The notes: a model not told the origin generated them from the letters alone. 7,751 bases of DNA from Candidatus Melainabacteria bacterium (GCA_016209785.1 JACQVM010000217.1:1-7751), one strand, 5' to 3'. Positions 1 through 6,787 are shown, counted from the first letter of the stretch. Translations and numbers: made by a program.

Positions 1-1
1 A

Positions 2-79
2 TATTATCTCAAAGCAGTCGACTCTGGTACCAGGTTCAAAGTATTAGCTGGACGATTTGATGATAATCATTGGCAGTAG
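2..79 (+). CDS. Possible C-terminal end of a plus-strand gene cut by the window edge
   Basis: Reading from base 2 gives 25 codons and then TAG at 77-79. The peptide starts YYLKAVDSG and ends LAGRFDDNHWQ. Its mixed hydrophobic, charged and aromatic make-up looks like a real protein end; the other two plus frames hit stops at 58 and 43 and read less naturally. If real, the gene converges tail to tail on the proline-rich gene that ends at 95, with only 15 bases between the two stops and no terminator hairpin there. The piece is too short to assign a family, and an open frame of this length can occur by chance. Confidence 0.35.
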   Translation, partial: YYLKAVDSGTRFKVLAGRFDDNHWQ

Positions 80-94
80 GTGCTTGTAGTGTGT

Positions 95-1273
95 TTAAAA
101 CATTCCGCCGTGCAAGGTATGTCCTACATCCGCCTGACCACCATAAAGTTTGTGAGCGTATGGGCGGGCGTTAGGATTGCGGGCGTGTTGTTGGTGTATT
201 GAGTCTGGCTCATACTCTCTGGCGTATATGGTCATGCCCCAGTCTTGATGACGGGGCCCTGGCTCTGGAGCCATAGTTGTCCACCGTCGAGGTCTTGCAT
301 AAAGGTTGTGGTCTACCGGACTAGATTGCCAGCGTGATCTTGGTTGGGCCCATGGTTGTCTTTGTTGCTGGCGGGTTGCCGGTCGCCAGTTGGGATTTGA
401 GTCCCAGTTGCCTGCATCAGGCTCATAAGGATATGGATACCATTGTCCAGGAGCCTGATGCAATGGTTGATCAGCGCGTGGGGGGACCCATGGGCTACGC
501 GAGTCTCTAGATGGAGGCAGACCATGGCGGTTTATGGGCTGGTCGTGCGGAAATGGGCTTAAGAAGGGACCATCCATGGGTGGCCTTCTTACTGGGGGTC
601 CAAAGTTACCAGAATCAGTCTGGCGTGGGTTATACCAAGGCGGGTAAGGCGGAGTCTCAACCACTGGCGGTCGATAATATGGTGGACGGACTGTTCTTCT
701 ATCTGGGAATAAAGGGTCTCTTATTGGTGGGTGCAGATCATAAGGAACGTGTTTTGGATCTGACCAATAAGGGGGTGTAAAAATTGGCCCCCGCCAGGGT
801 TGCCTGGGCTCTTCCGAGTAACATCCTGGAGGACAGCAGGAAGGGCGTGGTCTCAGAGGTGGTTGCCGATGGTGGTATCTAGGAGGTAGGCAATCATCAT
901 TGCTTTGTCTTACATGGACTTTTCCAAAGGCTATGAAATTGACATTGTGTTCTTCTGGTGCGTCAAAAGCAGATTGTCTTTGTTGAAGCTTCTGAAATGC
1001 CTCAGGGATGTCTTGGGGATTGCTAATGTAAGTTCCGTGAACACTGTTGTTCTCGCGGTGAAGATCAACGTAGTTCCACTCGGTTGGCTGGTAAGCTATC
1101 TGCTGTGGTGTTACTGAAGCGTCATCAGAAACCCAACCACTGTCGGTTGTGTATCCGCCTTTGTTGCTGTTGTTAGGCTCTTGCCAGTCCAAGGTCTGTG
1201 TGTCCTCTGTGGTGGAAAGACATACTACGCTCATATAACTAGAGAAGCAATTGTTAGGTGGGATTTCTCCCAC
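95..1273 (-). CDS. Proline-, arginine- and aromatic-rich low-complexity protein, function unknown
   Basis: I do not recognise this 392-residue protein. Residues 1-125 are ordinary polar sequence with a possible small folded stretch around 80-122 (IPEAFQKLQQ, then NFIAFGKVHV). From about residue 130 to the end it is low complexity: about 57 of roughly 262 residues are proline, with many Arg, Tyr, Trp, His and Gln and few Lys. Recurrent short pieces include PPYYRPP, PPYPPWY and YPYPYEP, and there is a cysteine cluster, SCCPPGC, near 145-151. No signal peptide or membrane segment is visible. The start is uncertain. GTG at 1273 is the longest choice, but it lies inside a hairpin and has no good Shine-Dalgarno. 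ATG at 1234 (residue 14) would give 379 residues and also lacks one. A promoter overlapping the stop of the upstream oxidoreductase gene suggests separate transcription. The unbroken length argues for a real gene; the role is open. Confidence 0.7.
   Translation of the reverse strand: MGEIPPNNCFSSYMSVVCLSTTEDTQTLDWQEPNNSNKGGYTTDSGWVSDDASVTPQQIAYQPTEWNYVDLHRENNSVHGTYISNPQDIPEAFQKLQQRQSAFDAPEEHNVNFIAFGKVHVRQSNDDCLPPRYHHRQPPLRPRPSCCPPGCYSEEPRQPWRGPIFTPPYWSDPKHVPYDLHPPIRDPLFPDRRTVRPPYYRPPVVETPPYPPWYNPRQTDSGNFGPPVRRPPMDGPFLSPFPHDQPINRHGLPPSRDSRSPWVPPRADQPLHQAPGQWYPYPYEPDAGNWDSNPNWRPATRQQQRQPWAQPRSRWQSSPVDHNLYARPRRWTTMAPEPGPRHQDWGMTIYAREYEPDSIHQQHARNPNARPYAHKLYGGQADVGHTLHGGMF
1258..1273 (-). promoter_or_regulatory. 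GNRA-type hairpin at the start of the proline-rich gene's transcript
   Basis: On the minus strand this reads GTGGGA-GAAA-TCCCAC, a perfect 6-base-pair stem closed by a GAAA tetraloop, a class of loop known to be unusually stable in RNA. It begins about 12 bases after the predicted transcription start near 1285. The candidate GTG start codon forms the first three bases of the stem. No run of T follows, so it is not a typical intrinsic terminator. It could be a 5' stabiliser or could mask the start codon; both roles are inferred. Confidence 0.45.
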
Positions 1274-1291
1274 TGTCGAGCGGTTTTCCGT

Positions 1292-1319
1292 ACAATATTT
1301 GAGCTTAAAGTGCAGTCAA
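1292..1319 (-). promoter_or_regulatory. Candidate sigma70-like promoter for the proline-rich gene
   Basis: On the minus strand there is a -35 TTGACT (1314-1319, five of six consensus bases), a 16-base spacer, and a -10 TATTGT (1292-1297, four of six). The -35 box overlaps the TGA stop of the oxidoreductase gene (1316-1318). Transcription would start near 1285. This is a match by eye, and no terminator was seen between the two genes, so read-through from upstream remains possible. Confidence 0.45.
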
Positions 1320-3439
1320 TGTTTCTTTGACGTTGCTAGCTTATATGCCCACAGGGCAAACCTTGCACGGGTGACTGGGCTGGCATCATCATAAGGCAGG
1401 GCTGTTTGCACAAGTCGATGTCGGGACAATAAGGCAAGCTCATTGCCGGTGAGCTCTTCTTCTGGGTGAAACAGCCCATCTGGTCGAAGCGAAAACAAGT
1501 GTTTCTGCAAGCATGCTGCAATGTCAGTGCCATAAGGTATGACTTCATCTGGGTGCAATTTACTTAAGATTGTTTTGTTTGGCTTTGGTAAGTGAAGTAA
1601 GTTAGCCAGTACTTGAGCTGCTTCACCGCGTGTTATCACATAATCGGGACTGAAGTGCAGATGTGAGGAATCACCGAATATGATGCCAGTGGCAGAAAGA
1701 AATTGAATGGCAGCAAAGGCAGGATGATTAGTCGGGACATCATCGTACCAGTAGACAGGAACCCCCTTTTCTACAAGCTTGTATTGGAGCTCTCTTGTAT
1801 AACGCTTGTTGTGCAATATCTTGGCTGAGTTTACTTTGTGTGTTAAAGCTTGTGCTGCCAAAGTACCTGCTGCTTCGCCAATGGCCCACTCTATGGGGTG
1901 CAGGCGATAAGAGCCATTGGTGATGTGGGTGGTGCCAATGTTTTTAGCTGAGGCCAACAGATTGTAAGGGTACTGGGGAATAAGTGTCCCTGCTGGAATC
2001 TGGAAAGGCTTTGTTGCTTGTGCTGCTCCTGGTATCTCCTCCCGTCCGTGAATATCAATTGGATACAGTCCAATGCCAACAGAGTCTGCATATAGACGTG
2101 CTCGTGCTCCTGGATTGCTGGCTGCTGCTATGTCTTGCTCAATAATTGTCTTCATGGCCTTAATTCTTCTTGACTCTCTGATGTAAGGGTATTTGCTCAA
2201 TCCATCGGTTGTGCCAAGAATATCTGTACGTAAACACAATTCTCCATAGCCTTGACCCCCCTCATCACGGGGAGCCTCAGTTTGAAGCCAGTAAAGAAAG
2301 CCAAGGCTTAAACTCTTTGCCAAAGCTAGTCGCTGGCAGGCTATAGCTGGTGGTTGGTCAATAATGTTCATGTCACGCAAGTCATTGCTGTTCCAGTTAA
2401 TCATGGACAAGTCAAACTCAAAAGGAGAACCTGGTAATTGTGCTTTATGGATAAGACGCCGATATTCCCAAAAAGGATTTAGTTGCACCATCTGACCATT
2501 ACTTATGACCAGCTCGGTGGATTTGAACATTTTATAGCCGGCAAACGAGAATTTGCTTTGATTGCAAAAGTCTTCATAATGCTGGGGTTTTGTAATGGTG
2601 TTGTTTTCAGCCCGACGAAGGTCAACAACAAATGGATAGACAAAGTCTTGCACGTTTTGCTTGTCGGCAACTGAAGGTGCGTGTGGTTCTGTGGTCTCTG
2701 ACTGTGACTCGGCGCCGACACTATATGGTGTGCCTGCCAGCGGGAGCAGCTCACCTAATTCTGTGGCATCTAAGCAAACTTGAGGACGAAATTCTGTCCA
2801 GGTACCGCTATCAAGATTAACTGCTAGTATCGAGCGGATTTTATTGTTATGAACGCTAACTGCCACAGGCTTTACGCGATAGTAAATGCTAAGCGCCTTA
2901 GCCTCTATTGCAGGCTGAAGTATATCCATTATTTTTTGCAATGCAACTTGTGGCTCGAAGGACAGGGCACTTACCCAGCAATTGCCAGGATTTAAGTAAG
3001 GATTGGGTACTTCTAAAGAAGTAGCTTGATTTTGATAATGCGAACGAATTGCTGATCGGAGTCTTTGATATGTAAGCGTTGCCCCAGTGGTTTCCACCAA
3101 GTAATTTTCATCCAGAGCAGATACACCTTGTGAGGTCATTTGCCCACCAAGCCAGTCTGTTTCTTCTGTAAGGCATACGTGGTAGCCTTCTCGTGTAGCA
3201 GCAACAGCAGCGGCAACACCTCCCATGCCACCACCGGCAATGAAGATGTCACAGTAGACTACTTCAAAAGACTGCGGTAAGTTAAACTGCTTAAGGGCAT
3301 CATCTGGTCGATCAACAAATATGTGTAGTGTGTCCAGTATGGTTACGGTTGCCTCAGGCAACTTGTATCTCTTTAGGATGTGCTTTAGCTTTGGGGACTG
3401 CTTTTGCACTTTAGCCTTAGACAAGGATGTAGAGATCAT
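1316..3439 (-). CDS. FAD-dependent oxidoreductase with C-terminal S-layer homology modules
   Basis: This 707-residue protein is a flavoprotein of the FAD_oxidored type (the fumarate reductase/thiazole synthase-like Rossmann group); its substrate cannot be read from the sequence. Residues 64-74 (DIFIAGGGMGG) form the GxGxxG dinucleotide-binding turn, with Glu92 after strand two as the likely ribose contact, followed by WLGGQMTSQG. Residues about 490-533 (NLLASAKNIG, then EWAIGEAAGTLAAQAL) match the second FAD-contact region typical of the family. Residues about 563-615 are a clear SLH module (YDDVPTNHPAFAAI, GIIFGD, ITRGEAA). Weaker SLH-like pieces follow at about 625-675 and 685-703 (SPVTRARFALWAY). 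The N-terminus is basic (KAKVQKQSPKLKH) and has no signal peptide, which is odd for an SLH protein. ATG is the first start after an in-frame stop and has no Shine-Dalgarno. A TATACT box ends 6 bases before it, so a leaderless transcript is conceivable. Confidence 0.88.
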   Translation of the reverse strand: MISTSLSKAKVQKQSPKLKHILKRYKLPEATVTILDTLHIFVDRPDDALKQFNLPQSFEVVYCDIFIAGGGMGGVAAAVAATREGYHVCLTEETDWLGGQMTSQGVSALDENYLVETTGATLTYQRLRSAIRSHYQNQATSLEVPNPYLNPGNCWVSALSFEPQVALQKIMDILQPAIEAKALSIYYRVKPVAVSVHNNKIRSILAVNLDSGTWTEFRPQVCLDATELGELLPLAGTPYSVGAESQSETTEPHAPSVADKQNVQDFVYPFVVDLRRAENNTITKPQHYEDFCNQSKFSFAGYKMFKSTELVISNGQMVQLNPFWEYRRLIHKAQLPGSPFEFDLSMINWNSNDLRDMNIIDQPPAIACQRLALAKSLSLGFLYWLQTEAPRDEGGQGYGELCLRTDILGTTDGLSKYPYIRESRRIKAMKTIIEQDIAAASNPGARARLYADSVGIGLYPIDIHGREEIPGAAQATKPFQIPAGTLIPQYPYNLLASAKNIGTTHITNGSYRLHPIEWAIGEAAGTLAAQALTHKVNSAKILHNKRYTRELQYKLVEKGVPVYWYDDVPTNHPAFAAIQFLSATGIIFGDSSHLHFSPDYVITRGEAAQVLANLLHLPKPNKTILSKLHPDEVIPYGTDIAACLQKHLFSLRPDGLFHPEEELTGNELALLSRHRLVQTALPYDDASPVTRARFALWAYKLATSKKH

Positions 3440-3502
3440 GAAGTCAGTATATTTGAGTCCATACCGTCAACTCTACAGATTGTAATTGGTCGGAAGGCTA
3501 TT

Positions 3503-4288
3503 TTAAACCGGGTAAGAGTTGTCTTGAAGTTCTTTCTTGGTTGAGTCGATAAGTATTGCAAAGAGCCCCATAGCAAACAGTTCAAGACGCTCTTCAGTAA
3601 GTGGCTCTCCATCTATTGTCCAATCAACCGAACCATCATTTAAGGATGCTTCAAGGCGGTGAGCAGGTTGGTAGGCAGTCTCAGCTTGGCTTAAGCCAAT
3701 AACTTTATCGACAGGTAGTAAGATGAATTCAATGGTGGTTTTGTAGCCACGAATAACCAGGCTCATAAAGCGTGTAGACAAGCGTGCACGGAAATGGGTG
3801 ATGGTGTCTATTGGTTCGCGGAACTTATTGTAACGCAGGACCTCTGTTACAAACTGAGGCTTAGTGCAGGTTACAAAAAAGTCGTTCCAGCCTACGCGAT
3901 GGTTAAATTGGAATGAGTATGCTTGCAGCAAGTCGAAAAGTTTGTCGACTAGCCAAACAATTGCCTCATTGTAGGCGGACTCTTTGCGAACAGTCTGAAG
4001 TTGCAAGCCACGCTGGTCGGCTAAAAATCCCATGGCCTCATCTGTTAGTTGATCCATGAAGCTAGAATGCTTCTTGGATGCAGAACCTACCTTGTAAGAC
4101 ACTAAAATTTGCTCGGACAAAGCACTGTTGCAGTGGAGTCGCGGTGAGGACTCAGAGTGTTGATTAACTTTGTCTGCTGTTCTGGCAAAACGGTGTGCTG
4201 TGCCCCAGCGTCTAGTAAAAGCTGATTCTCGAGGGGTGACATTTGTAGTAAGTGAGTGTGAACCATTAAGTGTGTGCTGCAATGACAT
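3503..4288 (-). CDS. Stand-alone protein sharing the putative sensory domain of the adjacent histidine kinase
   Basis: This is a soluble protein of 261 residues if it starts at ATG 4288. That start is preferred because GGAGG lies 6 bases upstream; a GTG at 4312 would add 8 residues without a good ribosome site. Residues 1-70 are Ser/Thr/Arg/His-rich and probably disordered. The rest is the domain of interest: a helical part (EAIVWLVDKLFDLLQAYSFQFN), a variable loop, then an alpha/beta part. The last part aligns ungapped with kinase residues 197-279, about 27 of 83 identical by hand count. Shared landmarks are R-x-R-x-ST, SL-x-x-RG, EF-x-x-x-PV, LS-x-AE and WT-x-DG-x-P. There is no histidine-kinase core, receiver, DNA-binding motif, signal peptide or membrane segment. 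It lies just downstream of the kinase gene behind its own candidate promoter. I do not know a named family for it; a ligand-binding partner or decoy of the kinase is an inference. Confidence 0.8.
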   Translation of the reverse strand: MSLQHTLNGSHSLTTNVTPRESAFTRRWGTAHRFARTADKVNQHSESSPRLHCNSALSEQILVSYKVGSASKKHSSFMDQLTDEAMGFLADQRGLQLQTVRKESAYNEAIVWLVDKLFDLLQAYSFQFNHRVGWNDFFVTCTKPQFVTEVLRYNKFREPIDTITHFRARLSTRFMSLVIRGYKTTIEFILLPVDKVIGLSQAETAYQPAHRLEASLNDGSVDWTIDGEPLTEERLELFAMGLFAILIDSTKKELQDNSYPV

Positions 4289-4294
4289 AGTAAG

Positions 4295-4299
4295 CCTCC
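4295..4299 (-). promoter_or_regulatory. Shine-Dalgarno site that decides the start of the stand-alone sensory-domain gene
   Basis: The minus strand reads GGAGG, then 6 bases, then ATG (4286-4288). This is a near-ideal ribosome site and spacing, and it favours this ATG over the in-frame GTG at 4310-4312, which lies 5' of the site. Confidence 0.7.
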
Positions 4300-4360
4300 A
4301 TGACCAGTTCACGGCTAAGCTCCGAGCACTGGGTGCTGTTGAAGCGTTCTGGATGCTCTC

Positions 4361-4389
4361 ACTATAAGAGCTTCACGGTGTCAAGTAAA
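4361..4389 (-). promoter_or_regulatory. Candidate sigma70-like promoter for the stand-alone sensory-domain gene
   Basis: On the minus strand there is a -35 TTTACT (4384-4389, four of six), exactly 17 bases of spacer, and a -10 TATAGT (4361-4366, five of six). The start would be near 4354, giving a leader of about 65 bases. It sits in the 228-base gap between the kinase stop (4517) and this gene's start. A small inverted repeat, AGCAC-3-GTGCT (4325-4337), lies in the leader. The rest of the gap holds nothing else I can support, and no terminator is visible after the kinase. Confidence 0.45.
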
Positions 4390-4516
4390 TTCACAAAAGC
4401 GGGACAACGAAAGTGTGTATAAAAACCTGAAGATGGGTAGCTAGTAAGCTGTTATGGCATCAAGTCTTCCCAGGAATGTTTTATGTATTTTGTTTAAGCT
4501 TCGTCTTGTGTGGCAC

Positions 4517-6109
4517 TTAAGATGGGAAGGTGCCAGCCAACTTAATTTCCAGCATAACCTTCGAGCCTTCATTTTGCTGTGATTCTACAAAGAGTCGAGC
4601 AGGATAAAAGCAACGAATTAACTCAGCTCGCTCACGTATGCTGCCCATACCGCTACCGCCTTCCTTTGCTCGACGCTGGCTCATGTCTGTTGGGTTAAAA
4701 CCTTTGCCGTTGTCTTGAATGGTCAACGTGAAGGTGTTGTCGGCAACGTCAATAGTTACCGTGACTCGTGTTGCTTCGGCGTACTTCTCAATGTTGTTGA
4801 GGCACTCTTGCACAATGCGGTAAATGTGCAGTTGGACTGCATTAGGTATATCAGGAAGCTCACTGTCGCAGTTGAGTACACAATCTGCGCTAGTGCGCTC
4901 GGACACGCGCTGAAGCAAATCTTCAATGACAGTCTGTAACCCCCAGTCTTTTAGGTCGCGCGGGGAAAGATCATGGCAAATCTCACGGAGATGTTGTGCA
5001 ATTTGATCCAGGACCTTTACTACTTGAGTATCAGACAGGGGCTTGTCACCGGACAATGAACGCTTCAACATCATTACATCGGCAATTACCGCATCGTGCA
5101 AATCACGTGCAATGTTGTTTTGGATTTCTTCTTGCTGTGTAACTATCTTTTGGACAAGATTTTGTTTTTCCATGACTAGCTGAAGAATGGCTTTTCTAAG
5201 CCTTTCCCCGCTGAGATCTGGTGAAAGAGCCAATGTGTCAAGTTCAAACTCAGTGTCTTTTGAAGAGCCTAAAATTAAGTCCTTAAACAGATTCCTCACC
5301 AGTACATTTAACTCACCAGTATCTACAGGGAAGCCATCTAACGTCCACATTGGCTCAGCAGATGTTTGGTCCAATAGAAGCTGAAGTTTTAGACGAGAAG
5401 AGGATTCGGCATTCGATAAATTGACTAGTTCGTTGACAGGAACAATGAAAAACTCAACTACCCCGTCTTTGCCGCGCACAGACAAGCTTAACAAGGAGGT
5501 AGATGCACGACACCTAATATAGGATGCAGCATGTTTTAAGTCGACTACGTGCCCACCTGATTTGCTGCTTGACTGTTCTGCCGGATCGTACGGTGCAGTA
5601 GTAGTTAATCGCTGTGGTGCAGCAACTAGCCCATTAAAATCAGCTACTAATTTGTTGAGGCTCTGAAATATATTTGCTACCAGTATATATGTTGTCTTAC
5701 GTATTTCTTCTACACTAGTGTCTCCAGGCAATACAGCCGCGCTGAGCCCAGCTAATTGACCAATTAGTTGGGAAAACCAACGCTTGCGCCAGGCCGAGGT
5801 TGACTCAGACTGGGGCAGGCTAGCAAGGCTGGGCTGTGGCTCAACCGTGCCGTGTCCTGTGCGAGATATTATTTTCTCGAAACTTTGAGCTAGCGAGGAA
5901 GACTGCGAGGTCGAGCTGGTTTCTGGTGGACACACTGACTTGTGTGCAGCTTCGATGTCTTCTGACGGGGTAGACTTTTCCATTGATGTGTCCGGCTGTT
6001 TTCCGGCAGACAACGCAATTTTTCTTGGCCGGGTGGTTGCCTCCAAGGACTCTGGTTGAGTACCAAGGACCCTGGCATAAAGCTTGCGTGCTTCATCGAT
6101 AAGTTTCAT
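4517..6109 (-). CDS. Soluble sensor histidine kinase, NarL/DegS-type (HisKA_3 plus HATPase_c)
   Basis: This 530-residue kinase should autophosphorylate and pass phosphate to the response regulator encoded just upstream. Residues 1-17 may be a short amphipathic helix, and residues 18-105 are a Ser/Thr/Pro/Gln-rich linker. Residues about 110-285 are a putative sensory domain shared with the neighbouring small protein, with the best match at 197-279. A helical linker at about 300-332 leads into the dimerisation helix, with the phosphoacceptor His338 in ARDLHDAV, then HLREICHDLSP at 373-383. The ATPase domain has the N-box QECLNNIEKYAEA (434-446; Asn439 is the likely metal ligand), DNGKGF (466-471) and the glycine-rich GGSGMGSIRERAE (484-496). 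Position 443 is Tyr where the family usually has His. No membrane segment or signal peptide is seen, so sensing should be cytoplasmic. Its ATG overlaps the regulator's TGA (ATGA), which implies translational coupling. Confidence 0.93.
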   Translation of the reverse strand: MKLIDEARKLYARVLGTQPESLEATTRPRKIALSAGKQPDTSMEKSTPSEDIEAAHKSVCPPETSSTSQSSSLAQSFEKIISRTGHGTVEPQPSLASLPQSESTSAWRKRWFSQLIGQLAGLSAAVLPGDTSVEEIRKTTYILVANIFQSLNKLVADFNGLVAAPQRLTTTAPYDPAEQSSSKSGGHVVDLKHAASYIRCRASTSLLSLSVRGKDGVVEFFIVPVNELVNLSNAESSSRLKLQLLLDQTSAEPMWTLDGFPVDTGELNVLVRNLFKDLILGSSKDTEFELDTLALSPDLSGERLRKAILQLVMEKQNLVQKIVTQQEEIQNNIARDLHDAVIADVMMLKRSLSGDKPLSDTQVVKVLDQIAQHLREICHDLSPRDLKDWGLQTVIEDLLQRVSERTSADCVLNCDSELPDIPNAVQLHIYRIVQECLNNIEKYAEATRVTVTIDVADNTFTLTIQDNGKGFNPTDMSQRRAKEGGSGMGSIRERAELIRCFYPARLFVESQQNEGSKVMLEIKLAGTFPS

Positions 6110-6729
6110 GGCTCTAGCTCAAGGTTTCCGTATCCATTTTGTACCGCCCAGGCAATTAGCTCTTCGCGGCTGTTAAGTCCAAGCTTGAGCAAAAGAAGTT
6201 CGCATTGCTTGCGAACAGTAGCTGGTGAAGTTTGGCGAAGATCAGCAATGTCCTGGTATTTCATGCCCCTGGCCATCATTTTGAGAACTTCTTGCTCTGA
6301 CTTTGTTACTTTAGTTTCGCCTACTTGGAGCTCATCAGAGATAATTGCTTTTTTGCCTGACATAATCTGCCGGATTGTTTCGGCCACTTTGCCTACATTT
6401 TCGGATTTAAGAAGATAACCAGAGGCACCCATCCTAAGGACAATTTGTATAAAAGCTAGACGACTTTCACCCGAGAAGACTATAACTCGTGAGCCTGGCA
6501 CACTACAAAACGCCTGAATTGCAGATTTTGGTCCGGCCGAGCCAGGAAGATGCAAATCAAGCAAAATAATGTCAGGGCGTAGTTGTTTGGCTAGTGCCAA
6601 TCCCTCGTCGCTGTTGGTAGCTGTCCCAATTACCAGCAGATCTGGTTCGCGGGACAGTCCTAACTTGAGCCCATCCAGGGTTACCTGGTGGTCTTCGACT
6701 ATGAGAACTGAGATTGGATCTGCCACCAT
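6106..6729 (-). CDS. NarL/FixJ-family response regulator (receiver plus LuxR-type HTH)
   Basis: This 207-residue DNA-binding regulator is the probable partner of the kinase that follows it. The receiver domain covers residues about 6-122. Glu12 and Asp13 form the acidic pocket, Asp58 in LLDLHLPG is the expected phosphorylation site, Ser86 (VFSGE) is the switch residue and Lys108 (YLLKSE) is the conserved lysine. The output domain covers residues about 139-196 and is a LuxR-type helix-turn-helix: VTKSEQEVLKMMARGM, then YQDIADLRQTSPATVRKQ as the recognition part, ending KLGLNSREELI. Length and order fit the family. It is the first gene of its unit and its stop overlaps the kinase start. The ATG at 6729 has no strong Shine-Dalgarno; the next codon is GTG and could also serve. 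The regulon is unknown; its own promoter and the nearby minus-strand genes are natural candidates. Confidence 0.94.
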   Translation of the reverse strand: MVADPISVLIVEDHQVTLDGLKLGLSREPDLLVIGTATNSDEGLALAKQLRPDIILLDLHLPGSAGPKSAIQAFCSVPGSRVIVFSGESRLAFIQIVLRMGASGYLLKSENVGKVAETIRQIMSGKKAIISDELQVGETKVTKSEQEVLKMMARGMKYQDIADLRQTSPATVRKQCELLLLKLGLNSREELIAWAVQNGYGNLELEP

Positions 6730-6756
6730 GTATATTGTTGGGAACTGTCCTTGGAG

Positions 6757-6783
6757 ATCCTACCCGCTAAAATACAGTTTCAA
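6757..6783 (-). promoter_or_regulatory. Weak candidate promoter for the regulator-kinase unit
   Basis: On the minus strand TTGAAA (6778-6783) is followed after 15 bases by TAGGAT (6757-6762). The -35 is good, but the spacer is short and the -10 matches only four of six bases. It lies in the 138-base divergent region upstream of the regulator, where a promoter is expected on positional grounds. Confidence 0.25.
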
Positions 6784-6787
6784 TCTT

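Noticed and set aside
511..780. Plus-strand open frame of 89 codons inside the proline-rich gene
   Set aside because: It is the antisense of proline-rich codons, which forces Gly/Trp-rich sequence and few stops; it has no ribosome site or recognisable feature. The 905-1117 plus frame is rejected for the same reason.
3452..3470. TTGACG as a -35 box paired with TATACT before the oxidoreductase gene
   Set aside because: The spacer is only 13 bases, too short for a normal sigma70 promoter, so it is not listed as a promoter.
4325..4337. AGCAC-TGG-GTGCT hairpin in the leader of the stand-alone sensor gene
   Set aside because: It has only 5 base pairs, no extension of the stem and no T-run; too small to call a regulatory element on its own, so it is only mentioned under the promoter.
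4375..4384. Perfect TTGACA on the minus strand as the -35 of the stand-alone sensor gene
   Set aside because: It lies only 12 bases from TATAGT and has no -10 at 16-18 bases; the overlapping TTTACT at 17 bases fits better.
4493..4519. TTAAG...CTTAA inverted repeat at the kinase stop as a terminator
   Set aside because: The arms are 5 bases and AT-rich around a long unpaired loop, and no T-run follows directly.
6056..6418. Plus-strand open frame of 120 codons opposite the kinase/regulator junction
   Set aside because: The minus strand here encodes clear receiver and HTH sequence with conserved residues; the plus frame is Ser-rich with no motif and crosses the gene junction.
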